A model generated the notes under the pieces. That model was not told the DNA's origin, searched no databases, and worked only from the letters and a program-made list of their open reading frames with translations. A stretch of 64,000 nucleotides of DNA from assembly GCA_947568835.1 (NCBI GenBank), contig OX387611.1:11446350-11510349 (forward strand). Direction: 5' to 3'. The DNA comes from Protonemura montana (taxonomy: Eukaryota > Arthropoda > Insecta > Plecoptera > Nemouridae). Both the position numbers and the translations under genes were made by a program. Below are positions 43,279 to 55,510 of the stretch, one piece after another. Within the stretch, counting starts at the first letter, position 1. Each line of letters starts with the position of its first letter.

Positions 43279-43683
43279 TATTAAAACTAAAATGTAACAA
43301 ATTTTAGTTTTAGAGTAATTGAAAGTTACGTTTTTTTAGCTCTGGAAATTCTTTATTTCGATTCGAGTCCATTTCACTGACAAAAATGACTAAAACTAAA
43401 AATTAATTTCACATCTAACAGTGACTAACAATTGCTACACTGAAGCTCACGGACTCCTGGAAACTCCCGTCACAAACAAGCTGTAGACAATACTAAAAGT
43501 CAACGCGAAGCAGGCGTCAGTTCGTAGATATCAATTGATTGTATGTCGATCGTCGTATTTAGACCTTGAATTAATATCTTACTCTACACAATTCAATTGC
43601 TGTGTCTCTTAAAGTTGACTAACCCTGAAACATTGTCTTATTTAAGGTGCCTCAACCGTATCTTGTTTCGCTCGCCTTCGCCT

Positions 43684-45440
43684 CTGTGCTAGACATTCCG
43701 TGACAGGGCGCTTGTTTCACTCCACGCAAAGGAGCGGACACTCGCCGTCGCCTCTGTGCTGGACATTCCGTGACAGGGCGCTTGTTTCACTCCACGCAAA
43801 GGAGCGGACACTCGCCGTCGCCTCTGTGCTGGACATTCCGTGACAGGGTGCTTGTTTCGCTCCACGCAAAGGAGCGGACACTCGCCGTCGCCTCTGTGCT
43901 GGACATTCCGTGACAGGGCGCTTGTTTCGCTCCACGCAAAGGAGCAGACACTCGCCGTCGCCTCTGTGCTGGACATTCCGTGACAGGGTGCTTGTTTCGC
44001 TCCACGCAAAGGAGCGGACACTCGCCGTCGCCTCTGTGCTGGACATTCCGTGACAGGCTGCTTGTTTCGCTCCACGCAAAGGAGCAGACACTCGCCGTCG
44101 CCTCTGTGCTGGACATTCCATGACAGGGTGCTTGTTTCGCTCCACGCAAAGGAGCGGACACTCGCCGTCGCCTCTGTGCTGGACATTCCGTGACAGGGCA
44201 CTTGTTTCGCTCCACGCAAAGAAGCGGACACTCGCCGTCGCCTCTGTGCTGGACATTCCGTGACAGGGTGCTTGTTTCGCTCCACGCAAAGGAGCGGACA
44301 CTCGCCGTCGCCTCTGTGCTGGACATTCCGTGACAGGGCGCTTGTTTCACTCCACGCAAAGGAGCGGACACTCGCCGTCGCCTCTGTGCTGGACATTCCG
44401 TGACAGGGTGCTTGTTTCGCTCCACGCAAAGGAGCGGACACTCGCCGTCGCCTCTGTGCTGGACATTCCGTGACAGGGCGCTTGTTTCGCTCCACGCAAA
44501 GGAGCAGACACTCGCCGTCGCCTCTGTGCTGGACATTCCGTGACAGGGTGCTTGTTTCGCTCCACGCAAAGGAGCGGACACTCGCCGTCGCCTCTGTGCT
44601 GGACATTCCGTGACAGGCTGCTTGTTTCGCTCCACGCAAAGGAGCAGACACTCGCCGTCGCCTCTGTGCTGGACATTCCATGACAGGGTGCTTGTTTCGC
44701 TCCACGCAAAGGAGCGGACACTCGCCGTCGCCTCTGTGCTGGACATTCCGTGACAGGGCGCTTGTTTCGCTCCACGCAAAGAAGCGGACACTCGCCGTCG
44801 CCTCTGTGCTGGACATTCCGTGACAGGGTGCTTGTTTCGCTCCACGCAAAGGAGCGGACACTCGCCGTCGCCTCTGTGCTGGACATTCCGTGACAGGGTG
44901 CTTGTTTCACTTCACGCAAAGGAGCAGACACTCGCCGTCGCCTCTGTGCTGGACATTCCGTGACAGGGTGCTTGTTTCGCTCCACGCAAAGGAGCGGACA
45001 CTCGCCGTCGCCTCTGTGCTGGACATTCCGTGACAGGGCGCTTGTTTCGCTCCACGCAAAGGAGCGGACACTCGCCGTCGCCTCTGTGCTGGACATTCCG
45101 TGACAGGGTACTTGTTTCGCTCCACGCAAAGAAGCGGACACTCGCCGTCGCCTCTGTGCTGGACATTCCGTGACAGGGCGCTTGTTTCGCTCCACGCAAA
45201 GAAGCGAACACTCGCCGTCGGCGCTGTTCTGGACATTCCGTGACAGGGTGCTTGTTTCGCTCCACGCAAAGGAGCGGACACTCGCCGTCGCCTCTGTGCT
45301 GGACATTTCGTGACAGGGTGCTTGTTTCACTCCACGCAAAGGAGCGGACACTCGCCGTCGCCTCTGTGCTGTACATTCCGTGACAGGGCGCTTGTTTCGC
45401 TCCACGCAAAGAAGCGGACACTCGCCGTCGCCTCTGTGCT
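43684..45440. repeat. 70-bp tandem array, ~25 units
   Basis: Unit GGACATTCCGTGACAGGGTG + CTTGTTTCGCTCCACGCAAA + GGAGCGGACACTCGCCGTCG + CCTCTGTGCT. Each has a hairpin, CGCTCC / ACGCAAA / GGAGCG. GC-rich, with no stops in any minus-strand frame over long stretches, which creates spurious ORFs up to 390 codons. Confidence 0.95.
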
Positions 45441-45449
45441 TGAAATGTC

Positions 45450-46592
45450 TGATTTAATGATTTTAAATTCATTCAGGTGCAAGATCAGAATGGAAATGTA
45501 CCGTTATTGTATAGAACTTGCTGGTAAAGGTTGGCGTAGGCACATTAGTGTCATTATCTTATCATATAATTACAAAGCATTGATAATTGTAAGCATTTAA
45601 AGTGTTGATAGAATATGTTATGATAAGTAAGCTAGCAGGACCAACACATAGCGTCAGTTTTATGCAACGTAAATTATTCATGAGATTTTAGCTTGGTGTT
45701 AATTTGTCGCATGAAACTTTTATGAATCATAAAGATGACAAGATAGTTTTAGCCAAAGAATTTAGTAGACAAAGAAATTGCAATCTTATTGTAAAGCTTA
45801 TCGAGATTACCGGTGAAAACTTGCTGGTAATGTTGGTACGAGTACGCACCTGACATTTTCACCTGCACGGATTGTCACTTTAGACAATGAGCTTGCTATC
45901 CATGACAACTGGATGGGAAATTAAAAATTTTTAGTTTTTTTAGCCTTAAACCGCAAGTTGAGAAAGGGTAAGTTAGATATTTTAGACACTTTTTTTTTTA
46001 CTTTGTTATTTTAGTGAAATTAAAACATGCTTTTTTATTTAACGGCTCTGTTACGAGAGATCGCAGGACGTAAAACAATAAAATTACAATAATCATTATA
46101 TAAACCATGTTATTATTTAATTAAATTGCTTTAAAATTCTTATTTTAATTTTATCACCATTAATTTTCGGCTCACTTCCCCAGTCTATAATTCAGTTAAT
46201 TTTCTAACATCTGTCCGGGGTTTCTTCCACCAAAATCTTAAGCATGGTCTTAAGTATAAAGCGAGTAAAAACTGGTGCTAATACAGAACTTAATTAAAAA
46301 CCCTTAAAACTTCCAAACTACCCTAATAATCACATTCATGGCAGTCACTAATTCAATTCTTGGTCTAAGTATTAGCCTTATGTCTGGACTTTGTACACTC
46401 AGTAACATAAAACATACTTTCCCACAAAAAGAACCTCAGATAACAAGACAAAAAATCTACTTTCTCAATTGTAATGCAAATACTTTATGCATTTTAAAAG
46501 ATTTGACAGCGATTTGACAGCTGTCAGTCATTTGTTTTTCTTAATATCTTGTCACTGTGGTAATACAAAGGGGGTTTTAACTTCTAGCACAG
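45450..46592. other. Gap upstream of the DnaJ-like exons, no J domain seen
   Basis: I searched by eye for a J-domain exon (HPDK motif and flanking helices) and found none. The sequence is AT-rich and not obviously repetitive. Confidence 0.45.
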
Positions 46593-46605
46593 GTTTCATA
46601 CTGCG

Positions 46606-46689
46606 ATGGGTGCTGCTTTCGGCACCCACTCTTACACGTTCGATGGACCACCACCTAACTGTAGTCAAACGAACACAACCATCTCCCAG
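46606..46689 (+). CDS. DnaJ-like exon a (G/F-like region)
   Basis: The exon begins at 46593 after an acceptor. ATG at 46606 is the first Met in frame. Ends CTCCCAG before GTAAAA, phase 0. Confidence 0.6.
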
Positions 46690-49600
46690 GTAAAATCAGA
46701 ATCAAGTTAACTTTCTAAACTGATACTAAACTTCTTTGCATTTTTGAGCTGCAATCTACGCAAAGTAATATCATTATCACTTTGTAGAAATAAGAACCGT
46801 AATCAAAAATTACACTCGATAAAATATTTTGGTTTCTTCGATTGATTCGTGGTGTTTAACGACGCTGTTTTGACATCTGGTCATGTGGCACTGGTCTAAT
46901 GGCGTCGGTGAATGAATGAATGATTATGAGGATGATGATGAACCTAACCTAGCCTGGAAATGAGGAGAAAAAATCCGATGCCTACAAGTAGCCTTCTCCT
47001 GTCGAAGAGCACCAAAGAGACCACCGGCTTAACGTCCCTTCCGAAGGACGGTACAACGCGAACAGCATTCCTCCACAAATTCATGCTGTCGAGAAGTTGA
47101 TAAGCAAGGCGAATGAAGTAGCTTTACTAACTTTAATCCCTCCAATCTCTCTCCCGAACAGATTTGGTCATGTATATCATGGTCACCCATCCAATACCTG
47201 ACTCAGCGCAGTGTAGCTTAACTTCGGTGATCTCACGATGACCGGTGTTTTCAAAACGACAAATCGTTCGGTGGTTTCTTCGATAAACCGTTAAAAATGC
47301 GCGATACGTAAAGAAAAGCTCGTATCTTTAGTACAAAACACAGCTGACCCATACGGTCGGGCATACACTTTGCCGGTCATCTAACAATACTAGGTGATTT
47401 GGTCTTGTCTGCTATTAGTTTTTAAACCTATTCGTGCCTCTGTCCCAGGACCCACGCGATAAGGTGCTACCCCTGTACGTGACATTGGAGGAACTTCTAA
47501 CAGGCACCAGGCGTAGGGTGAGGTTTGAACGACGCGTCGGCACGAAGTTACTTGCTAAGGAGTTAAAGGTGCAGGTCAAGCCCGGGTCACCGCTTGGGAC
47601 GAAGATACGATGTCACAGTGCAGGTTAGAAAGGGGCTAAGGGTACCTAGTGCTAGTTTGCAGCCTACTCCTGCCCAACAGCACCAAGGACCGGCCACCGC
47701 TTAGCCTTGTCACTTTGACACACTGTGTTGGCTGCTCCTGTCCAACAGCACCAAGGACCGGCCACCGCTTAGCCTTGTCACTTTGACACACTGTGTTGGC
47801 TGCTCCTGTCCAACAGCACCAAGGACCGGCCACCGCTTAGCCTTGTCACTTTGACACACTGTGTTGGCTGCTTCTGTCCAACAGCACCAAGGACCGGCCA
47901 CCGATTAGCCTTGTCACTTTGACACACTGTGTTGGCTGCTCCTATCCAACAGCACCAAGGACCGGCCACCGCTTAGCTTTGTCACTTTGACACACTGTGT
48001 TGGCTGCTCCTGTCCAACAGCACCAAGGACCGGCCACCGCTTAGCCTTGTCTCTTTGACACACTGTGTTGGCTGATCCTGTCCAACAGCACCAAGGACCG
48101 GCCACCGATTAGCCTTGTCACTTTGACACACTGTGTTGGCTGCTCCTATCCAACAGCACCAAGGACCGGCCACCGCTTAGCTTTGTCCCTTTGACACACT
48201 GTGTTGGCTGCTTCTGTCCAACAGCACCAAGGACTGGTCACCGCTTAGCCTTGTCACTTTGACACACTGTGTTGGCTGCTCCTGTCCAACAGCACCAAGG
48301 ACCGGCCACCGCTTAGCTTTGTCACTTTGACACACTGTGTTGGCTGCTCCTGTCCAACAGCACCAAGGACCGGCCACCGCTTAGCTTTGTCACTTTGACA
48401 CACTGTGTTGGCTGCTCCTGTCCAACAGCACCAAGGACTGGTCACCGCTTAGCCTTGTCACTTTGACACACTGTGTTGGCTGCTCCTGTCCAACAGCACC
48501 AAGGACCGGCCACCGCTTAGCTTTGTCCCTTTGACACACTGTGTTGGCTGCTCCTGTCCAACAGCACCAAGGACCGGCCACCGCTTAGCTTTGTCACTTT
48601 GACACACTGTGTTGGCTGCTCCTGTCCAACAGCACCAAGGACCGGCCACCGCTTAGCCTTGTCACTTTGACACACTGTGTTGGCTGCTCCTGTCCAACAG
48701 CACCAAGGACCGGTCACCGCTTAGCCTTGTCACTTTGACACACTGTGTTGGCTGCTCCTGTCCAACAGCACCAAGGACCGACCACCGCTTAGCCTTGTCC
48801 CTTTGACACACTGTGTTGGCTGCTCCTGTCCAACAGCACCAAGGACCGGCCACCGCTTAGCCTTGTCACTTTGACACACTGTGTTGGCTGCTCCTGTCCA
48901 ACAGCACCAAGGACCGGCCACCGCTTAGCCTTGTCACTTTGACACACTGTGTTGGCTGCTCCTGTCCAACAGCACCAAGAACCGGCCACCGCTTAGCCTT
49001 GTCCCTTTGACACACTGTGTTGGCTGCTCCTGTCTAACAGCACCAAGGACCGGCCACCGCTTAGCCTTGTCACTTTGACACACTGTGTTGGCTGCTCCTG
49101 TCTAACAGCACCAAGGACCGGCCACCGCTTAGCCTTGTCACTTTGACACACTGTGTTGGCTGCTCCTGTCCAACAGCACCAAGGACCGGCCACTGCTTAG
49201 CCTTGTCACTTTGACACACTGTGTTGGCTGCTCCTGTCCAACAGCACCAAGGACCGGCCACCGCTTAGCCTTGTCACTTTGACACACTGTGTTGGCTGCT
49301 CCTGTCCAACAGCACCAAGGACCGGCCACTGCTTAGCCTTGTCACTTTGACACACTGTGTTGGCTGCTCCTGTCCATCAGCACCAAGGACCGGCCACCGC
49401 TTAGCCTTGTCCCTTTGACACACTGTGTTGGCTGCTCCTGTCCAACAGCACCAAGGACCGGCCACTGCTTAGCCTTGTCACTTTGACACACTGTGTTGGC
49501 TGCTCCTGTCCAACAGCACCAAGGACCGGCCACCGCTTAGCCTTGTCACTTTGACACACTGTGTTGGCTGCTCCTGTCCAACAGCACCAAGGACCGGCCA

Positions 49601-52379
49601 CTGCTTAGCCTTGTCACTTTGACACACTGTGTTGGCTGCTCCTGTCCATCAGCACCAAGGACCGGCCACCACTTAGCCTTGTCACTTTGACACACTGTGT
49701 TGGCTGCTCCTGTCCAACAGCACCAAGGACCGGCCACCGCTTAGCCTTGTCACTTTGACACACTGTGTTGGCTGCTCCTGTCCAACAGCACCAAGGACCG
49801 GCCACCACTTAGCCTTGTCACTTTGACACACTGTGTTGGCTGCTCCTGTCCAACAGCACCAAGGACCGGCCACCGCTTAGCTTTGCCCCTTTGACACACT
49901 GTGTTGGCTGCTCCTGTCCAACAGCACCAAGGACCGGTCACCGCTTAGCCTTGTCACTTTGACACACTGTGTTGGCTGCTCCTGTCCAACAGCACCAAGG
50001 ACCGGTCACCGCTTAGCCTTGTCACTTTGACACACTGTGTTGGCTGCTCCTGTCCAACAGCACCAAGGACCGGCCACTGCTTAGCCTTGTCACTTTGACA
50101 CACTGTGTTGGCTGCTCCTGTCCATCAGCACCAAGGACCGGCCACCACTTAGCCTTGTCACTTTGACACACTGTGTTGGCTGCTCCTGTCCAACAGCACC
50201 AAGGACCGGCCACCGCTTAGCCTTGTCACTTTGACACACTGTGTTGGCTGCTCCTGTCCAACAGCACCAAGGACCGGCCACCACTTAGCCTTGTCACTTT
50301 GACACACTGTGTTGGCTGCTCCTGTCCAACAGCACCAAGGACCGGCCACCGCTTAGCTTTGCCCCTTTGACACACTGTGTTGGCTGCTCCTGTCCAACAG
50401 CACCAAGGACCGGTCACCGCTTAGCCTTGTCACTTTGACACACTGTGTTGGCTGCTCCTGTCCAACAGCACCAAGGACCGGTCACCGCTTAGCCTTGTCA
50501 CTTTGACACACTGTGTTGGCTGCTCCTGTCCAACAGCACCAAGGACCGGCCACCGCTTAGCCTTGTCCCTTTGACACACTGTGTTGGCTGCTCCTGTCCA
50601 ACAGCACCAAGGACCGGTCACCGCTTAGCCTAGTAACTTTGACACACTGTGTTGGCTGCTCCTGTCCAACAGCACCAAGGACCGGCCACCGCTTAGCCTT
50701 GTCACTTTGACACACTGTGTTGGCTGCTCCTGTCCAACAGCACCAAGGACCGGTCACCGCTTAGCCTTGTCCCTTTGACACACTGTGTTGGCTGCTCCTG
50801 TCCAACAGCACCAAGGACCGGTCACCGCTTAGCCTTGTCACTTTGACACACTGTGTTGGCTGCTCCTGTCCAACAGCACCAAGGACCGGCCACCGCTTAG
50901 CCTTGTCACTTTGACACACTGTGTTGGCTGCTCCTGTCCAACACCACCAAGGACCGGTCACCGCTTAGCCTTGTCACTTTGACACACTGTGTTGGCTGCT
51001 CCTGTCCAACAGCACCAAGGACCGGTCACCGCTTAGCCTTGTCCCTTTGACACACTGTGTTGGCTGCTCCTGTCCAACAGCACCAAGGACCGGCCACCGC
51101 TTAGCCTTGTCACTTTGACACACTGTGTTGGCTGCTCCTGTCCAACAGCACCAAGGACCGGCCACCGCTTAGCCTTGTCACTTTGACACACTGTGTTGGC
51201 TGCTCCTGTCCAACAGCACCAAGGACCGGTCACCGCTTAGCCTTGTCCCTTTGACACACTGTGTTGGCTGCTCCTGTCCAACAGCACCAAGGACCGGTCA
51301 CCGCTTAGCCTTGTCCCTTTGACACACTGTGTTGGCTGCTCCTGTCCAACAGCACCAAGGACCGGCCACCGCTTAGCCTTGTCACTTTGACACACTGTGT
51401 TGGCTGCTCCTGTCTAACAGCACCAAGGACCGGCCACCGCTTAGCCTTGTCACTTTGACACACTGTGTTGGCTGCTCCTGTCCAACAGCACCAAGGACCG
51501 GCCACCGCTTAGCCTTGTCACTTTGACACACTGTGTTGGCTGCTCCTGTCCAACAGCACCAAGGACCGGCCACCGCTTAGCCTTGTCCCTTTGATACACT
51601 GTGTTGGCTGCTCCTGTCCAACAGTACCAAGGACCGGCCACCGCTTAGCCTTGTCACTTTGACACACTGTGTTGGCTGCTCCTGTCCAACAACACCAAGG
51701 ATTGGCCACCGCTTAGCCTTGTCACTTTGACACACTGTGTTAACATGGTGTTTTTTGGTTCCCAGGCGACAAGCTGGACCCAAACAAACCAGCATCTGAC
51801 GTGGTGTTTGTTGTCAAAGAGCAACCTCACCGCCATTTTAAGCATAACGGCAGAGACTTGTACTACATTGCCAAGATATCAATGCAAGACGCGATCTGTG
51901 GTAAGTACGGTGAGAAGGCGAACTACAAATGTGAATACGCTTAAGTCGACTGGCTGTCCAAGTAGCTCAATTTATGAGAGCAACATCCGCGATAAGTGGA
52001 GATCGGGGTTGGAGTCCTCGTTTCAAATTTTGTGGGGGTAGAAGTGTTCTTAGTAATGAAATTGTTAATTCCGGTTCGCTATTCATAAACATCCATGAAA
52101 TGAAATTGACATATTCTGTCCTGCGGGTTCCCAGGAAAATCAGTGCTCGTGCCAACTCTGACTGGCGGTCAAGTGAAGCTAGATCTCGGCAAAGGAGCAA
52201 TCAATCCTAGCCAAGTCCGTCGAATCCCCGGCCAGGGATTGCCCGAATCCGACAGAGGGCGCTCGAAACGAGGCGATCTGCTCGTGATGGTCGACATCGA
52301 GTTTCCGAGTTACACGAGTCAAAAAATGAAAGACCAACTGATGGATAGTTTGCCAGAGTACACTTCATTGTGGTGCTGA
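46606..52379 (+). CDS. DnaJ subfamily-B C-terminal (substrate-binding) domain gene, J domain not found
   Basis: Hsp40 co-chaperones of class B carry an N-terminal J domain, a Gly/Phe-rich stretch and two C-terminal beta-barrel domains that bind clients. Here exons 46593-46689, 47449-47623, 51766-51900 and 52135-52379 join in one frame. They encode a short G/F-like stretch (AFGTHSYTFDGPPP), CTD1 (DPRDKVLPLYVTLEELLTG, then KELKVQVKPGSPLGTKI), the CTD1-CTD2 core (DVVFVVKEQPHRHFKHNGRD, YYIAKISMQDAICG) and CTD2 (RRIPGQGLPESDRGRSKRGD). From the ATG at 46606 the product is 212 residues, against about 340 in the family. The first exon has an acceptor (CTTCTAGCACAG), so upstream exons may exist but are not visible. 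The gene diverges from the transporter gene. Its second intron is almost entirely a 68-bp satellite. Confidence 0.82.
46846..47272 (-). mobile_element. 5S-derived SINE, full length, single head
   Basis: Complete from GTGGTGTTTAACGACGC (tail) to CAAAACGACAAATCGTTCGG (head). DnaJ-like intron between exons a and b. Confidence 0.87.
47449..47623 (+). CDS. DnaJ-like exon b (CTD1)
   Basis: 58 codons plus one base, between GCCTCTGTCCCAG and GTTAGA. VTLEELLTGTRRRVRFERR matches the start of CTD1. Confidence 0.9.
47640..51742. repeat. 68-bp satellite, ~60 units, ~4.1 kb
   Basis: Unit TGTGTTGGCTGCTCCTGTCC + AACAGCACCAAGGACCGGCC + ACCGCTTAGCCTTGTCACTT + TGACACAC. The reverse strand (CCTTGGTGCTGTTGGACAGGAG) resembles the SINE body (CCTTGGTGCTCTTCGACAGGAG). 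A seven-unit block is duplicated intact with a 476-bp offset (about 49546-50022). It fills the intron between DnaJ-like exons b and c. Confidence 0.95.
51766..51900 (+). CDS. DnaJ-like exon c (CTD1-CTD2)
   Basis: Starts after TTTGGTTCCCAG, only about 25 bp beyond the satellite, and ends TGTG before GTAAGT. Encodes VVFVVKEQPHRHFKHNGRDL. Confidence 0.93.
51950..52030 (+). repeat. tRNA-like fragment of family B foldback
   Basis: CCAAGTAGCTCAATTTATGAGAGC followed by GGAGATCGGGGTTGGAGTCC, the same core as at 58838. Lies in the last DnaJ-like intron. Confidence 0.6.
52135..52379 (+). CDS. DnaJ-like exon d (CTD2, terminal)
   Basis: Starts after TGCGGGTTCCCAG. Encodes VLVPTLTGGQVKLDLG and RRIPGQGLPESDRG, then a short tail and TGA. 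Confidence 0.93.
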
Positions 52380-52744
52380 ATCAACTTAGATGTCAATCTT
52401 CCCGAGGTCGTCTAAACCAAGCAAAGCTATACAGAAACACCTTGATCATGTTTCTGCATTCACTGTAAAGTTGCCTCTAGGATTATTTGTTACAATTTTT
52501 GAATTGCTCATATTTACTGTTGATGACAATTTTTTGCTTAAGCGCCATTTTTAATTTTCCCTATAGATGACTTTACCATAAACCTGAAAATGATGAGAAT
52601 TCCTCATACATTTTATTCTTGATGTTTTGAGCTCGACTCTTTTGACAGTTCATAGCAGTACTATTCATTCTCATTTTTTTTAAGTTGCTTAACGACGCAT
52701 TGCTTTTTATAACTAGAACAATGTGGCCAAGGTCATATCGAATA

Positions 52745-53195
52745 TTTCGAATAGGGGAGATCGAAGACCCCACTGGCTTGGAAACCAGTCCACGGGATGC
52801 GCTATCCACGCAAGTGTGTACAGACCAGTGGGTTACACAGGTAGAATAGGGGAGATCGAAGACCCCACTGGCTTGGAAACCAGTCCACGGGATGCGCTAT
52901 CCACGCAAGTGTGTACAGACCAGTGGGTTACACAGGTAGAATAGGGGAGATCGAAGACCCCACTGGCTTGGAAACCAGTCCACGGGATGCGCTATCCACG
53001 CAAGTGTGTACAGACCAGTGGGTTACACAGGTAGAATAGGGGAGATCGAAGACCCCACTGGCTTGGAAACCAGTCCACGGGATGCGCCTTCCACGCAAGT
53101 GTGTACAAACCAGTGGGTTACACAGGTAGAATAGGGGAGATCGAAGACCACACTGGTTTGGAAACCAGTCCACGGGATGAGCTATCCAATACACA
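52745..53195 (-). repeat. 95-bp tRNA-like array, second locus, ~4.7 units
   Basis: Same unit and orientation as the array at 34.1 kb, with few differences. Confidence 0.9.
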
Positions 53196-53868
53196 CATTA
53201 TTTGAACGAACGCGTGACGTCTGTTTGTGCGATTGGCAATCGTGAATTCCTGTCTTTGAAATCCTTCTGCCATGAAAACCACTCGACCGGCATGACTCGT
53301 CGTAACCAGCGACTCAATCTTTTGTTATCTCGCTGTTATCTCGGCGTTGTCATGGTTACCAGACAATCACCGGCTGCAACCGATTGAATATCAATTACCA
53401 AGGTGTTATACGCAAATTGCCGGTTGTATTCTTCGAGCAGTTTTATGGGTTAGCGAATACAATTAACTGATGTACGATTGAATGTTTAAGGGACCATTTG
53501 GGTTTGTTATCAGGATTGAGTTTATAAGTTCGTGAGTACCTATGTAGATTTTAAAAATTATGATATTTAATTTTCCTTAGAAAACTGCCATTTTTGAACT
53601 ATTCATGACCCATGGATTAGCTTTGTTAGTGATGACCAAGTCTGTAACATGTGACCTGTTCCCCTTTCTGCAAATAAGCTACTGATACATTTTGTTAGCT
53701 AGAAGAATAAAAAAAAATGGCTACCACGAGTTTTTCTATAGCAACAACCTACAATAGTCGAGTCGGTCTTTTAAGTAGTTGTTCTGGAAATATTTTAAGA
53801 CCACGATATTGACCAGAATGTACACCGCAAAATCCATTGGTAAAAACTACAACAAGTAACTGATTTGT
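53196..53868. other. Gap, nothing recognised
   Basis: No exon, RNA gene or known repeat seen. Confidence 0.4.
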
Positions 53869-54420
53869 GCACCGAACGGTTTGGCGTGTTGGAAACACCG
53901 GTGCTCGTGAGATCACCGAAGTTAAGTAACACTGCGCTGAGTCAGGTATTGGACGGGTGACCATCATACGCATGGCCAGTTCTGTTCGGTAGAGAGGTTG
54001 GAGGGATGAAAGTTAAGCAACACTGTGCTGTGTCAGGTATTGGATGGGTGACCATCATACACATGACCAGTTCTGTTCGGTAGAGAGGTTGGAGGGATGA
54101 AAGTTAAGCAACACTGTGCTGGGTCATGTATTGGATGGGTGACCATCATACACGTGACCAGTTCTGTTCGGGAGAGAGGTTGGAGGGATGAAAGTTAAGC
54201 AACACTGTGCTGTGTCAGGTATTGGATGGGTGACCATCATACACATGACCAGTTCTGTTCGGTAGAGAGGTTGGAGGGATGAAAGTTAGTACAGCAACTT
54301 CACTCGCCTTGCTTATCAACCTCACGACAGCATGGATTTGTGGAGGAATCCTGTTATTCGCGTTGTACCGTCCTTCGGAAGGGACGTTAAGCCGGTGGTC
54401 CCCCTTGGTGCTCTTCGATC
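53869..54420 (+). mobile_element. 5S-derived SINE with four tandem 91-bp head units, 3'-truncated
   Basis: Starts CACCGAACGGTTTGGCGTG. GTTAAGCAACACTG-type unit starts near 53920, 54012, 54103 and 54194, then the body. It stops at GTGCTCTTCGATCAAG, before the tail. Confidence 0.88.
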
Positions 54421-55030
54421 AAGTAATTAATAATAAAAAAAAAAAAATCAGAGAAAAAGTCACAATTTAAATTTATTATGCACTTGCACTTTGTCAAATT
54501 GATAAGAAATGCAGCATTAGATAAACTTTATAATGTAATTGCGGTAATAGAAATGCCATGATAATTCATGTGAATATCACTTGTCACTGATTTCGCAATT
54601 GCAATGCTAGGTCATCGGCAAACTGACTCAACTTCTCGCTTTAATTTAGTGGCAAGTCTATCACCTATGACGCCAATTGCAGTTGATTGCATCGCATTTG
54701 AAACTGGTTTATGCTCAATAAATCTTTATTAATGCCAACCTCAACGATTGATGAACATGTATCGCGATATTTTGAGTCGTTATTACTTTCTTGTAGAGGT
54801 TTGTTAAAAAGGACGGCCGCAAGCGCCATCGGGTGGAACCTACCGTTACCGCGTGTTGCCGGCCTCGTTTGCTCAGCAGAAAGTTAAATGTCCTATTTAA
54901 ACTACAAATCGAGATGAATCAATCGATCCAATTACAGAAAAACAATTTTTCTAAAAACATGTTAAATGCAGTGTTCTCTCAAACTCTCAAGGAGAAACAC
55001 GCAACTCTAAAAATGAGTCATTCATGCTTT
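54421..55030. other. Gap with dispersed ~85-bp repeat copy 2
   Basis: 54810-54892 is the inverted partner of 30961-31045 (GCCGCAAGCGCCAT, GGCCTCGTTTGCTCA). No gene seen. Confidence 0.5.
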
Positions 55031-55510
55031 TCCAAGCAGTCCAATGTACTTGGTGCTAGGGGTTGAAATATGTCTCTGTGTTATTCTTATTGGCCATGTT
55101 TTTCCAAGCAGTTCAATGTACTAGGTGCTAGGGGTTAAAAAATGTCTCTGTGTTATTCTTATGGGCCATGTTTTTCCAAGCAGTCCAATGTACTTGGTGC
55201 TAGTGGTTGAAAAATGTCTCTGTGTTATTCTTATGGGCCATGTTTTTCCAAGCAGTCCAATGTACTTGGTGCTAGTGGTTGAAATATGTCTCTGTGTTAT
55301 TCTTATTGGCCATGTTTTTCCAAGCAGTTCAATGTACTAGGTGCTAGGGGTTAAAAAATGTCTCTGTGTTATTCTTATGGGCCATGTTTTTCCAAGCAGT
55401 CCAATGTACTTGGTGCTAGTGGTTGAAAAATGTCTCTGTGTTATTCTTATGGGCCATGTTTTTCCAAGCTGTCCAATGTACTAGGTGCTAGGGTTTTAAA
55501 AATATCTCTG
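55030..55510. repeat. 72-bp tandem array, ~6.5 units
   Basis: TTTTTCCAAGCAGTCCAATG recurs every 72 bp (55101, 55173, 55245 and on), with TGTCTCTGTGTTATTCTTAT between. A two-variant pattern (GGGGTTAAAA and GTGGTTGAAA) suggests duplication of multi-unit blocks. Confidence 0.9.

Noticed and set aside
43689-44861. Protein-coding satellite like an antifreeze or silk gene
   Set aside because: Repeat period is not a codon multiple, composition bias is that of the DNA repeat, and no signal peptide or exon structure is present.
43689-45472. Minus-strand ORFs of 124-390 codons with repeats of CPAQRRRRVSAPLRGAKQ type
   Set aside because: They arise from a 70-bp array without stops. All three minus frames are open and cycle every 210 bp, there is no conserved start or end, and the second locus at 56.5 kb behaves the same.
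47636-51845. Dozens of ~63-codon minus-strand ORFs (MAGPWCCWTGAAN type)
   Set aside because: Frame artefacts of the 68-bp satellite, each ending at the same stop of the unit.
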